Source: Bacteroidota bacterium | GTDB taxonomy: Bacteria > Bacteroidota > Rhodothermia > Rhodothermales > Salinibacteraceae | Length of the DNA: 40,174 nt | Reading direction: 5' to 3' | Assembly (NCBI GenBank): GCA_009908725.1 | Contig: JAAAOT010000157.1 | Coordinates: forward strand, 1 to 40,174 | Shown here: positions 31,528 through 40,173 of the stretch, in pieces | How the letters are laid out: each line of letters opens with the position of its first letter | How positions within the stretch are numbered: the first letter of the stretch is position 1 | Translations under genes and position numbers: made by a program | Notes under the pieces: generated by a model | Told to the model about the DNA's origin: nothing | Seen by the model: only the letters and a program-made list of their open reading frames with translations | The model's database searches: none

Positions 31528-33666
31528 CTACAGGCGGATGCTGGGCTCGATCAGCGAGTACGCTTCGGTGTAGTCGAACACGGAGGGCATTGCGCTCAGA
31601 TCGCGGTAACCGAGACGGACACGCACGGCACCGAGCGCATGGGTCCACCCGAGACGGATCGAGAGGTCCGTTCGCCGGCTGCGAGGCTGAAACCGTGTTG
31701 CGTCGCTGGTCCAGCGAGACGCGTGCAGGCGGACCGTGATGGGGGATTGCGACACGCTAATCTGCCCGTGCCACTGCCGGGCGTCCTGTAAAACGTCGCC
31801 GTTGTCGAAGGAGCCGGATCGCCTGGACCAGCCGCCTTCCACATCTACCGCCCGAAACGATTCTCCGGCAGACACCCGAAAGACGCGTTGCGTGAAGCCC
31901 TCTGCGCCATCCTGAGATTGCGCCATCTGCGAGCTCGAAAGCCGGACGCGGTGACTCCATGCTCCGGTGGTCCACCGAGTCGCCACGGTCGGAGACACGC
32001 CAATCTGCCGGATATCGACGAGGGCGGATGCGGTATCGAACGTTCGGGTATCGGCGAAGGCCCGGGTCGAGAGCGTGAGGGTCCCTGCTGTGCGCTGAAG
32101 AGCGATGGCGCGGACGGATCCGGAGGCCGCGAGGGACTCGAACGTGTTACCGGTCGGGCGCCCGAGGCTGGTCTCCCGCCGCCCGCTGACCGTCGCAAAC
32201 AGGCGTCCGTTGAAGAAGCGAGACTGCCCACCCAGCCGCGTCTGCTGTCGTCCCGTTTGCAAAAAGGCCGTTCCAAAAGACTGAAACGCAGAGCCGACGG
32301 CGCGGTGCGAGAGGCGAATCTGGTGTGCGCCCAGCTCCACGGTTCCGGCAGCGCGCCACGCGATGGCCGATCCGGGATTGGCAAGCGGCGCGGTCGATGC
32401 GTTGACCGTCATGAGCCCTGCCAGTCCCCGGACGCTTGGGGCGAGGCTTTGGTTGAGTTGTGCCTCGATGGTGTCAAGGGGGGAGGCGCCGAGTCGCAGG
32501 TCGGTGGTAGTCAGGCTCCAGGCGACGGCGCCGTTGACGCGAAGCGGGAGTCGCGGTACGTCCACCGACAGCGAGGGCTCCACGACGGTGTTGTCGCCGG
32601 GACGCGCCGACGGACTCAGCCGCGTTGGCGCCGCGGAAAGCGAAGAGAGGAGGTCTCGCCCGCGAAGTCCGCGCACGCTCCAGTCGACGTAGCGAGTGGT
32701 GTGCTGAACTTCGATGACCCCAATCCGCCGGTCGTAGACGGGCTCAAGGGGAGAGAGGGCGACGGCCCCCGGAAGCGATAGCGATCGGGACGGCAGCGCG
32801 CGCCGGGTCTGCCCGTAGACGCCCCGCACCGTGACGCTTCCCAGCGCAATGCTCGCATGGGTTCCACGTGTTTGCACGCCCGCAGCGGTGAAGTCCCCGA
32901 ACCTCGCCGCTCCGTCGCCTGCGCGCAGCGACACGTCGGGGCCACCGCCAAACGTCCGCTCTGCGCCGATGGAGAGCCGGTTTCTCCGAAAAGCCAAGTC
33001 CGAGGCGTCGCTGGTCCAATAGGCCGACACCGGGACACTCCACGCGCCCGCCGTGGCCGTGATCGACGCGTCTAGTTGCCCGGTTCGCACCGGCTCTTGC
33101 CGTGTCGCAAGGCCCGGACCCTCTAGCGCAGCCGTGCGGAGAGACACCCGGATTGTGCCGTCAAGATTCGGGACGAGATCCGTATCGGAACCAAGCCCGT
33201 TTCGCGTAGATGCCGCCGCGAGCGATTCACGTGATGGATCCTCGGGGAGGGCCGTCTGAAATGACCAGCTCAGAATCGGAAGAACGTCGCCCCGTGCGGA
33301 TACGGGACGAACCGAAATCGTGTGCGACCCGGCAGGAAGTGGCGCGTCAAGGAGAACGAGAACCCGCCCGCCGTCCACGATGATGTTCTGATCGATGGTT
33401 TCGCCATCTAGAAGGACGTGTGTCTCGGGGAGGAGCGCGGCAGGACCGTCGGCGTTGATCAAGAGAGCAGAGATCAGGATCGGCGACTCGGTTACGGTGC
33501 TACCGCGGGTGGGAGCCTCGATCACCCAAGCGTGCTCCTCAGCGGGGGGCCACGCATACGCGGTTGGGCAGAACACCTGCGCTGCGGCGGCGAACAGGAG
33601 AAGCGTCCACACGCAGGGCGTGCTGGTCAGACCGCACATCCGAATGGTGGAGGGGCAGAAACGCAT
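31528..33666 (-). CDS. Outer-membrane beta-barrel-like protein with N-terminal Ig-like domain
   Basis: I do not recognise a named family. From the ATG at 33666 a signal peptide runs to about residue 38 (TAYA). Residues 45-150 are an Ig-like beta-sandwich (WVIEAPTRGSTVTESPILISALL, then PLPAGSHTISVRPVSARGDVLP). From about 200 to 712 alternating polar/apolar strands dominate with many Arg, Ser, Thr and aromatic residues (for example RVRLGYRDLSAMPSVFDYTEAYS), as in a large outer-membrane barrel. The open frame extends to 33933 without a signal peptide at its start, so I reject that. The C-terminus is EPSIRL rather than the classic terminal Phe. The gene leads the four-gene unit and its stop is 19 bp before the subtilase. 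Confidence 0.7.
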   Translation of the reverse strand: MRFCPSTIRMCGLTSTPCVWTLLLFAAAAQVFCPTAYAWPPAEEHAWVIEAPTRGSTVTESPILISALLINADGPAALLPETHVLLDGETIDQNIIVDGGRVLVLLDAPLPAGSHTISVRPVSARGDVLPILSWSFQTALPEDPSRESLAAASTRNGLGSDTDLVPNLDGTIRVSLRTAALEGPGLATRQEPVRTGQLDASITATAGAWSVPVSAYWTSDASDLAFRRNRLSIGAERTFGGGPDVSLRAGDGAARFGDFTAAGVQTRGTHASIALGSVTVRGVYGQTRRALPSRSLSLPGAVALSPLEPVYDRRIGVIEVQHTTRYVDWSVRGLRGRDLLSSLSAAPTRLSPSARPGDNTVVEPSLSVDVPRLPLRVNGAVAWSLTTTDLRLGASPLDTIEAQLNQSLAPSVRGLAGLMTVNASTAPLANPGSAIAWRAAGTVELGAHQIRLSHRAVGSAFQSFGTAFLQTGRQQTRLGGQSRFFNGRLFATVSGRRETSLGRPTGNTFESLAASGSVRAIALQRTAGTLTLSTRAFADTRTFDTASALVDIRQIGVSPTVATRWTTGAWSHRVRLSSSQMAQSQDGAEGFTQRVFRVSAGESFRAVDVEGGWSRRSGSFDNGDVLQDARQWHGQISVSQSPITVRLHASRWTSDATRFQPRSRRTDLSIRLGWTHALGAVRVRLGYRDLSAMPSVFDYTEAYSLIEPSIRL

Positions 33667-33877
33667 GGCGAACCGTGTATCAGAAGACGAGCCGGAAGAT
33701 GAACAAAACTTCTGGGAATGTCCACCGGGCAGGCAGATTAGCGCTCTAGAGGCCGACGCACAAGGTGCAGGTGTAGGCGTCGTCCTCGACAGCGCCGCGA
33801 GACCCCACCGCATTGGGCAGCGTCCCGCGACCTGCACGAATCGTGATGTCACGTTTGAGAGAAGCGCGTCTCGTGCA

Positions 33878-34849
33878 TTAGAGCGCTTGAAGGGCGGCGT
33901 CCAGGTCCGACTCGGAGGTGGGCACGAGGTCAACAGTCACCGTTTGATTGCTAGAGAGCGTGACGGTCATTTCCCCATAGTACTGGACATTGTCTTCGAC
34001 CGCGATGGCGACAACGGTGTAGTCGTTGCCACCGGCGAGGGCGATCGCATCATACGCGCCCTGACCGTCCGGTGACGTTCCAAGAACACCCGTTGGGTTT
34101 CCACTGACCACGAAAATTTTGAGGTTGCTGGGGCTTCCAGTAAAGCCGGTCTGGTTAATTTTCAGGCTGTAGCGCGGGTCTGCGTTCCAGAAGACATCGC
34201 AGTTGAACCACTCAAGATCGGTAATCTGGAAGAACCAGGCGGTCGCCTCATTCGAGGCGTCGCGGATGACCTCGACTTGCTGTCGGGTATTCGTCCAGCT
34301 CATCGTATCCGCGTCAGCATCCCGGTCGGCCGTCCAGATGGACATCTGGTTCGTGAAGGGATCGGTGTTGGTTTCGGCGGGCATGCGCACATTGATCCCA
34401 CCATCAAGGGTTACGGCAGATCCACTTGCGCTCGCATCAATGTCGAACATTCCGCCGGTAATGAGCTGACGATCGCCGTCTCCCACGGTGGTCAGGTTCG
34501 TGTTAATCATGTCTTCGATGGAGAACGCTTCCCGAACCGATATGTCGATATTGCCCTGAATCGGGTTGCCGCCGCTATCGACAAAGGCGTCGGACGGAAT
34601 CGTGAGCTCCATGCCGCCGCTCGTGGTTAGTGTCTCGCCGTTGGGGGACACCGAGAATGACTGCAAGTTGGCACCGCGTTGTGCAAAGAAGTCGCTGATG
34701 TCTGCGTAGGGTACGTCGCCTTCGGAGGTGTCGGCGCCGGGCTCGGTGGTGTCGCAACCGGCGGTGAATAGCCCGAGGAACAGCAGGGCAACGGTCAGGA
34801 TCGGGATGAGGAGGCGGCGTGAGGGGGAGAACGTCGTTACGTAACGCAT
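33878..34849 (-). CDS. Lipoprotein with ZU5-like beta domain
   Basis: Lipid-anchored protein of 323 residues. The signal peptide ends in lipobox LFTAGC (C32). A Thr/Asp/Glu-rich linker follows. Residues about 65-160 (TSGGMELTIPSDAFVDSGG, then PIQGNIDISVREAFSIEDM and LITGGMFDIDASA) resemble ZU5-like sandwiches common in Bacteroidetes surface proteins. The rest (160-323) is beta-rich with no recognised motif; the only Cys after the lipid anchor is in EWFNCDVFW. ATG at 34849. It has its own promoter-like pair at 34939-34967. It lies 211 bp upstream of the beta-barrel gene on the same strand, so a link to that locus is possible but unproven. Confidence 0.8.
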   Translation of the reverse strand: MRYVTTFSPSRRLLIPILTVALLFLGLFTAGCDTTEPGADTSEGDVPYADISDFFAQRGANLQSFSVSPNGETLTTSGGMELTIPSDAFVDSGGNPIQGNIDISVREAFSIEDMINTNLTTVGDGDRQLITGGMFDIDASASGSAVTLDGGINVRMPAETNTDPFTNQMSIWTADRDADADTMSWTNTRQQVEVIRDASNEATAWFFQITDLEWFNCDVFWNADPRYSLKINQTGFTGSPSNLKIFVVSGNPTGVLGTSPDGQGAYDAIALAGGNDYTVVAIAVEDNVQYYGEMTVTLSSNQTVTVDLVPTSESDLDAALQAL

Positions 34850-34938
34850 GAGTCTCGAAAACCTTTGGAATGAGGATGGGGCGGCCTGAGTGGCCCAGCG
34901 AATCGTTGTCTCGATTCACCCTCATACCGGACGGACAC

Positions 34939-34967
34939 ATTTTACGCGTTCAGGAATTTAATTGCAA
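34939..34967 (-). promoter_or_regulatory. Sigma-70-like promoter of the lipoprotein gene
   Basis: On the minus strand, TTGCAA (34962-34967) and TAAAAT (34939-34944) are separated by exactly 17 bp, giving a leader of about 80 nt to the ATG at 34849. The local AT-richness stands out from the GC-rich surroundings. Confidence 0.55.
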
Positions 34968-35114
34968 CGAAAACGTAACTGAGCGGAATGAATCTACGGA
35001 ATTCGTTCGGGGCGGTGTTTGTGGCGTCTGAAGGCCGTTTTTGTGGATCGATGATTCTGGATAAAACCAGCAGACTGCGCGTCATGGATGTTTTGGATCG
35101 GCCATCTCCGTGAT

Positions 35115-35144
35115 TTGAACGGTCGAAGGAACGTTCCGTACACT
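35115..35144 (+). promoter_or_regulatory. Possible promoter of the lipid kinase gene with embedded palindrome
   Basis: TTGAAC (35115-35120) and TACACT (35139-35144) are 18 bp apart, each 4 of 6 to consensus. The perfect 10-bp palindrome GGAACGTTCC (35128-35137) lies between them, where a repressor would block polymerase. Confidence 0.35.
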
Positions 35145-35251
35145 CTGTGTCCTGTCGCGACCAAGCGCCCGACCCCGATGCCGGTGCCGGTCGCACCTCC
35201 GGCAACGAGTCCGTTTCGGGATCGAGTCTCTTTCTAGAAAATAGTGGGTGC

Positions 35252-36232
35252 ATGACCATTCATGTCGTTTTGAACACACAAACCGCTGCTGATGCTCAGC
35301 GTCAGGTCGATACGTGGGTAAAGGCCCATGCTGGTGCCACGCTCTCGGCGACTCGGTCCGCTGAGGAGGCCAGAGTGGCCGTTCGGCAGGCGATGGATGG
35401 CGGTACAGATCGCCTCATCGCGGCAGGGGGCGACGGAACCCTCTCGCTCGTCGCAGGCGAGGTGCTGAATGATACGCACGGGGCAGGCAAGGCCCGTGGA
35501 GACGACGGCGCCTCGCCCGGACCGGAATCTTCCGATGCTCCCGTGATTGGACTCTGCCCGCTCGGCACCGGAAACGACTTTGCGCGCAGTCTCGGCGTGC
35601 CGACCGCACCGGACGAGGCGTTGGACCATGCCGCACAGGGCGAGCCGGTCTGGATCGATGCGTTGTGTGCGGAGGAAGAGGACAACGATACCGAACCGCG
35701 ATGGGGGGTGAATGCCGTGGCAGGCGGATTCAGCGGAGAGGTGGACGAGGCGATTTCGCGGGAGCAAAAAGACCGATGGGGCGCACTCGCGTTCATTATC
35801 GGAGCCGCCGACATCGCGCCAGACATTCCGCAGTACGCAACCGAGATCCGCTACGTGGACCCGAGCGGCGAGGAGCAATGCTGGTCGGGGGACACCGTGA
35901 ACGTTATTTGCGCAAACGGCCAAACCATCGGTGGGGGCCGGAGCGTCGCGCCGACTGCGCGCTTAGACGACGGATACCTCGACCTCGTAGTGGTGCGTCA
36001 TGGCGACCTGCCCGACCTGGCCCGCACCGCGGCGCGTCTTCTTGCGGGGGCGTGGGAGGAGGACGACCAGGTGGACATCCTGCGCGCTTGTTCTGCTCGA
36101 ATCCGTTCAACGCCCGGTCTCAAGTTTAATGTCGACGGCGACCTCTGGACGCAGCGGCCCATTCGCGTAGCGACGGTCCCACATGCCCTGCGCGTCGTGG
36201 CCGGACCCAAGGCGCCCGCGCTGTCCCGGTAA
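35252..36232 (+). CDS. Diacylglycerol/lipid kinase (DagK/YegS/BmrU family)
   Basis: Soluble ATP-dependent lipid kinase of 326 residues. It probably phosphorylates diacylglycerol or a related lipid at the inner membrane face. The nucleotide motif is AAGGDGTLSLVAGE (57-70) and the second conserved loop is GLCPLGTGNDFARSLG (100-115). GGGRSVAPTARLDDGYLDLVVV (about 227-248) and LKFNVDGDLW near the end complete the fold. A Gly/Asp/Ser-rich insert lies at 77-96. The ATG at 35252 fits the family (MTIHVVLNTQ); the upstream open frame of 35 codons does not. A 16-bp tandem repeat follows the stop by 9 bp. Confidence 0.9.
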   Translation: MTIHVVLNTQTAADAQRQVDTWVKAHAGATLSATRSAEEARVAVRQAMDGGTDRLIAAGGDGTLSLVAGEVLNDTHGAGKARGDDGASPGPESSDAPVIGLCPLGTGNDFARSLGVPTAPDEALDHAAQGEPVWIDALCAEEEDNDTEPRWGVNAVAGGFSGEVDEAISREQKDRWGALAFIIGAADIAPDIPQYATEIRYVDPSGEEQCWSGDTVNVICANGQTIGGGRSVAPTARLDDGYLDLVVVRHGDLPDLARTAARLLAGAWEEDDQVDILRACSARIRSTPGLKFNVDGDLWTQRPIRVATVPHALRVVAGPKAPALSR

Positions 36233-36241
36233 CAGTCAGTG

Positions 36242-36326
36242 GCGATGATGGCCGGGTGCGATGATGGCCGGGTGCGATGATGGCCGGGGGCGATGATGGC
36301 CGGGGGCGATGATGGTCGATAGCGAT
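36242..36326. repeat. 16-bp tandem repeat, five copies
   Basis: The unit GCGATGATGGCCGGG plus T or G is repeated from 36242, 36258, 36274, 36290 and 36306. The last copy is degenerate and followed by a partial GCGAT. It lies between the lipid kinase stop and the hydrolase gene and is not in a plausible coding frame. Confidence 0.9.
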
Positions 36327-36473
36327 ACGTTCGAGTGCCATCGCGGCACGATGGGGCGTACGGCCTGAGGAATTGCAGGAACGGCACAACCCGGATGCCG
36401 CCGGCGCGTCGAAAGGCCGCACGTGGAACCGCCGTTCCTGCTCACCCACCGCGACGCTCCTTTGCCTGTGTCC

Positions 36474-37364
36474 ATGCCTTCCAGCCGCACCCTCCTGATT
36501 GGTCTCGCCGTTCTACTTGTCGTTGGCATCGGTGGCGTCGCCTTCGCAGGATGCACCACGATTCAGATCCAGGAAGAGGACGTGTTTCTCCCGAAGCCGT
36601 CCATCACACCGCAAACGTTTACGAGCGACACCGTCAACTTGCGCGAGGTCTACGTCGACAACGACTCCGTCCGCCTGAACGCCTGGCACCTGACGCGACC
36701 GGACGCGCGGGGCACCATTCTCTTTTTTGGTGGAAACGGCTTCTACCTCGTGCAGTCGCGCGGGTACGTCGAGGCGCTCACGGACTTCCCGGTCAACGTG
36801 CTGATGTTTGACTACCGCGGGTATGGGAAAAGCACAGGGGCTCCTGGCGTGGAGGGGTTCAAAAGCGACGCGCTGCGAATGTACGACTACGCGGTGGACT
36901 CGCTCGACGCCGCCCCAGAGCGTATGCTCGTGCACGGCCATTCGCTGGGCACGTTTATGGCGAGTCATACCGCAGCGGAGCGCGATGTGGCCGGAGTAGT
37001 TCTAGAAAACCCCGCGACGGACGTTCAGGGCTGGATTAACGGTCTTGCGCCGTGGTTCGTGCGGCTGTTTGTCGATTTTGAGATTGCTGAACCGCTTCAA
37101 GACGAAAGCAACATCGCAGTGCTGAAGGAGGTCGACGTGCCGCTCCTGGTTTTTGCGGGGGAGAACGACAACGTGACGCGCCCGGAGATGGCCAAAACCC
37201 TTTACGAAGAGGCGATCAGTTCGTCCAAAAACCTGGTGGTCGTGGACAGCGCCGGTCATAACTTTCTGTATCGCGATTCCACCTACACCGCCGCGTACCA
37301 AAACTTGCTCGACGGCTCACTTCCCGCCGGTGATGCTGGTACCATCAGCACATCGGCGAAGTAA
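36474..37364 (+). CDS. Lipoprotein alpha/beta hydrolase
   Basis: Membrane-anchored serine hydrolase of 296 residues. The N-terminus is a signal or anchor segment (6-26) ending in AFAGC (C27), a likely lipobox. The triad is visible: S157 in VHGHSLGTF, D232 in FAGENDNVT and H262 in SAGHNFLYR. The oxyanion strand is FFGGNGFYL (84-92) and MFDYRGYGKSTG (111-122) is typical of the BEM46/ABHD13-like group, annotated as peptidases or esterases. The ATG at 36474 places the anchor at the N-terminus. It lies 242 bp after the lipid kinase, on the same strand, beyond the tandem repeat. The substrate is unknown. Confidence 0.88.
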   Translation: MPSSRTLLIGLAVLLVVGIGGVAFAGCTTIQIQEEDVFLPKPSITPQTFTSDTVNLREVYVDNDSVRLNAWHLTRPDARGTILFFGGNGFYLVQSRGYVEALTDFPVNVLMFDYRGYGKSTGAPGVEGFKSDALRMYDYAVDSLDAAPERMLVHGHSLGTFMASHTAAERDVAGVVLENPATDVQGWINGLAPWFVRLFVDFEIAEPLQDESNIAVLKEVDVPLLVFAGENDNVTRPEMAKTLYEEAISSSKNLVVVDSAGHNFLYRDSTYTAAYQNLLDGSLPAGDAGTISTSAK

Positions 37365-37396
37365 TCGGATGGAACGGAGCAGACGGTGCATGCGAC

Positions 37397-38389
37397 TCAT
37401 TGCGCCGCGCAGTAAGAGCCAACGATCTCTTCAACCTCGCTCTTGAATTCATCGTCCAACCCCAGCGCCAGCGCCTTCTCGAAGTCGGTGCACGCAGGTT
37501 CGCGGTTTTCCTTTTGTCCGTAGACCATACCGCGCGTTCGGTAAGCCACAGCGAGTGAGGGATCGACCTGGATCGCGCGGTTTAGGCTTCCCAGCGCTGC
37601 GTCGAGTTGTTCGAGGTTTAGCAGCGCCTGTCCCCGGTTGCTGTAGGCGGTTGCGATGGCGCGGTCAGACCCATCCGCCGCCTTGAGTTTCTCGGCGAGG
37701 GTTCGGTACGAGTTTGCTGCGTTCTGAAACTGCCGCGCCCGAAACTCCGCCTCCGCCTTGATCTGGTACGGCTCCGGCCGCTCGGGCACCATCTCAATGG
37801 CGTCCACGGCGTCGAAGTACGCCTTCTCCAGTCGGTCCAGCTTCAAGCGACTCCGCCCGCGCATGATGTACGCCTCCGCGTTGGACGGATCGAGAGAGAG
37901 AAGATCGGAGTAGGTGTCGATCGCAGCGCCGTAGCTGTTCGTCTTGAACTGGATGTTGGCGAACAGCATCTGAACGTCGAGGCTTTGCGGTTCGAGTCGG
38001 GCGGCTTCCTCCGCAGCGGCCATCGCTTCGACCGTTTCTCCGCGTTCGTTCAGGATCCGTGCCTTCATGATGTAGGCGTTGGCGAAAAAGGGGTCCCGCG
38101 CCAGCGCCTCGTCGAGCGTCTCGACGGCCTTTTCCCAGTCGCCCATGGCCTTATATGCTTTCGCCTCCACGTGCAGCGCCGTCGGCACGTCGTCGTTGAT
38201 GTTGAGGGTATCGAGGACGACCATGCTGTCGACCAGCGAGATCGCGGTTTCATACGTTTCGGCATCGTAGGCCATCTCCGCTTGCTGCAGCAAGTCCTTT
38301 TGGGCATTCGCGTCAGCGGGCCCGATGGCAAAGGCGAGAAGAATCGTGAGTACACCGAGGGGGGGCGAAACCAAAGCAGCGCAATTCAT
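37397..38389 (-). CDS. Exported tetratricopeptide repeat protein
   Basis: Periplasmic or secreted protein of 330 residues. The signal peptide MNCAALVSPPLGVLTILLAFAIGPADANAQ is followed by about seven TPR units: for example GDWEKAVETLDEALARDPFFANAYIMKA, NSYGAAIDTYSDLLSLDPSNAEAYIMRG and EQLDAALGSLNRAIQVDPSLAVAYRTRG. The end EEIVGSYCAAQ is typical of Bacteroidetes TPR proteins. The ATG at 38389 fits; the open frame reaches 38617 but its extra 76 residues lie across the aconitase terminator and read as non-protein. It converges on the hydrolase gene with 32 bp between stops. TPR proteins act as scaffolds, so no enzyme role is inferred. Confidence 0.88.
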   Translation of the reverse strand: MNCAALVSPPLGVLTILLAFAIGPADANAQKDLLQQAEMAYDAETYETAISLVDSMVVLDTLNINDDVPTALHVEAKAYKAMGDWEKAVETLDEALARDPFFANAYIMKARILNERGETVEAMAAAEEAARLEPQSLDVQMLFANIQFKTNSYGAAIDTYSDLLSLDPSNAEAYIMRGRSRLKLDRLEKAYFDAVDAIEMVPERPEPYQIKAEAEFRARQFQNAANSYRTLAEKLKAADGSDRAIATAYSNRGQALLNLEQLDAALGSLNRAIQVDPSLAVAYRTRGMVYGQKENREPACTDFEKALALGLDDEFKSEVEEIVGSYCAAQ

Positions 38390-38709
38390 AAGCGTTCTCT
38401 GTGTCCGAGAGGAAGGAGGTGTGAGGGGGCCGCAGGGGAACATCGGCGTACTACAAACGGCACGCCACAGCATGAGATCAGATGTGAGATTTTCAGGACA
38501 ACGCGTTCTGGGAGCAGCGGGCGAATGGAAGGGCAAAAGAGAGCGGCAGCGTGGTGGGTTTCCCGCGCGAGCCCCTCGCAATCCCCAAAACTCAATTCCC
38601 AATACAAAAACCCCCACCCGGAGTGAATCCGAGTGGGGGCTTGCGCAGCAGTCGCTGTGTGGCAGTTACGACCTGGTTCAACGGTGAACCACGGTCTTAG
38701 CCGATCGTC
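38390..38709. other. Intergenic region between the TPR gene and aconitase
   Basis: This 320-bp stretch holds the aconitase terminator (38606-38640) and the upstream region of the TPR gene. I find no clear promoter there. Confidence 0.4.
38606..38640 (-). terminator. Strong intrinsic terminator of the aconitase gene
   Basis: On the minus strand a 12-bp GC-rich stem (38628-38639 with 38611-38622, one G-T pair) with a 5-nt loop is followed by five T (38606-38610). It is about 70 bp beyond the aconitase stop. Confidence 0.85.
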
Positions 38710-40173
38710 TTAGGCCATTGCCATCGACTGGTTCAGGAAGTTTCGGAGGACGTAGTGGAGGATGCCGCCGTGGCGGTAGTACTCGACCTCCACCGGCGTG
38801 TCGCAACGGTTGACAGCCGTGAACGTGATCTCCGTGCCATCTTCCTTCGTGGCAGTGACCTCGATCTCTTGTCCGGGCTGCAGTGAATCGTCGACGGGAA
38901 TGTCGAACGTTTCCGTGCCGTCCAGGCCGAGCTCGTCGGCGCCCTCGCCGTCCTGGAACTGGAGCGGTAGAACGCCCATCCCGATCAGGTTCGAGCGGTG
39001 GATGCGCTCGTAGCTCTTCACGATGACCGCGTCCACGCCGAGAAGGATCGTGCCCTTTGCGGCCCAGTCGCGGCTGGAGCCCATGCCGTAGTCTTTGCCG
39101 CCGAGAACGACGAGCGGCGTGCCATCTTCCTTGTACCTCATTGCGGCGTCGAACACGGTGGTCGTCTCGCCGGTCGGGAGATACTTCGTGACGCCCCCTT
39201 CAGTACCCGGCACCAGCTCGTTCTTGATGCGGATGTTGGCAAACGTTCCGCGCATCATTACCTCGTGGTTTCCGCGGCGCGCGCCATAGGAGTTGAACTG
39301 GTAGGGTTTCACGCCGCGCTCCTTCAGGTACTTCCCGGCGGGGTAATCTTCCGGAATCGAACCAGCGGGCGAGATGTGATCCGTCGTGGTAGAGTCGCCT
39401 GCTTTCACGAGCACCCGTGCGCCCTTCACCGACTCGATGGACGGCGTCTCGGGCGAGATGTCCATGAAAAACGGCGGCTCCTGGATATACGTCGAGTCCT
39501 CGTTCCAGCTGTAGACCGAGCCCTCCGGAATCTTGATGTTATTCCAGGTCTCGTTGGACTCCTCGATGCCTTCGTACTCGTTTTTGTAGAACTCCGGCTT
39601 GACGACCTCCTCGATCATCTCCTGGATTTCCTCTGCGGTGGGCCAGATGTCTTCCAGGTACACATCGTTGCCGTCCGTATCCGTGCCGATGGGCTCGGTG
39701 GACAGGTCGATGTCGACGGTTCCGGCGAGCGCGTAGGCCACGACGAGCGGGGGAGAGGCGAGGTAGTTCGCCTGAACGAGCGAGTGGATGCGGCCCTCAA
39801 AGTTGCGGTTGCCCGAGAGCACACCGCTAACGATCAGGTCGCCTTCTTTGATCGCCTTCTCTACGGGATCAGGAAGCGGGCCCGAGTTCCCAATGCAGGT
39901 CGTGCAGCCGTACCCGACGGTTGAGAAGCCGAGCTTCTCAAGGGACGGCAGGAGGTCGCCTTCGACGAGGTAGTCGGTTACCACCTTCGAGCCCGGGGCC
40001 AGGCTGGTTTTGATGTGCGGCTGAACCGTGAGGCCCTTCTCGACGGCGTTTCGGGCGAGAAGACCCGCGCCCAGCATGACGGACGGGTTCGAGGTGTTCG
40101 TGCAGCTCGTAATGGCTGCAATCACCACGTCGCCGTGGCGCAGATCGTACTCTTCTTCGCCGTTATCGTATGT
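38710..40173 (-). CDS. acnA: Aconitate hydratase (5' part outside window)
   Basis: TCA-cycle enzyme interconverting citrate and isocitrate. Only the C-terminal 487 residues are present; the frame is open to the right edge ([21 protein letters not shown]...), so the true start lies beyond 40174. The three 4Fe-4S cysteines are seen in [10 protein letters not shown] (C24 of this fragment) and [14 protein letters not shown]. The downstream domain has [56 protein letters not shown] and [17 protein letters not shown], all typical of AcnA/IRP-type aconitases rather than AcnB. ARRGN and SSRDWAAKG carry the expected substrate-binding arginines and serine. The protein is notably acidic. A GTG at 40128 is internal, not the start. 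Confidence 0.96.
   Translation of the reverse strand, partial: TYDNGEEEYDLRHGDVVIAAITSCTNTSNPSVMLGAGLLARNAVEKGLTVQPHIKTSLAPGSKVVTDYLVEGDLLPSLEKLGFSTVGYGCTTCIGNSGPLPDPVEKAIKEGDLIVSGVLSGNRNFEGRIHSLVQANYLASPPLVVAYALAGTVDIDLSTEPIGTDTDGNDVYLEDIWPTAEEIQEMIEEVVKPEFYKNEYEGIEESNETWNNIKIPEGSVYSWNEDSTYIQEPPFFMDISPETPSIESVKGARVLVKAGDSTTTDHISPAGSIPEDYPAGKYLKERGVKPYQFNSYGARRGNHEVMMRGTFANIRIKNELVPGTEGGVTKYLPTGETTTVFDAAMRYKEDGTPLVVLGGKDYGMGSSRDWAAKGTILLGVDAVIVKSYERIHRSNLIGMGVLPLQFQDGEGADELGLDGTETFDIPVDDSLQPGQEIEVTATKEDGTEITFTAVNRCDTPVEVEYYRHGGILHYVLRNFLNQSMAMA

Larger units (their letters stand above)
34850..35251. other. Divergent intergenic region, lipoprotein and dagK promoters
   Basis: This 402-bp stretch holds a good minus-strand promoter (34939-34967) and a weaker plus-strand one (35115-35144) whose spacer contains the palindrome GGAACGTTCC. 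I see no RNA gene or ORF of merit. Confidence 0.5.

Noticed and set aside
31888-32781. Open frame of 297 codons on the plus strand
   Set aside because: Antisense to the beta-barrel gene; composition is Arg/Gly-rich with no domain.
33667-33933. N-terminal extension of the beta-barrel protein
   Set aside because: Only the ATG at 33666 gives a signal peptide at the N-terminus; the extra 89 codons read as non-protein.
38998-39924. Open frame of 308 codons on the plus strand
   Set aside because: Antisense within aconitase, which has all its iron-sulfur and substrate motifs here.
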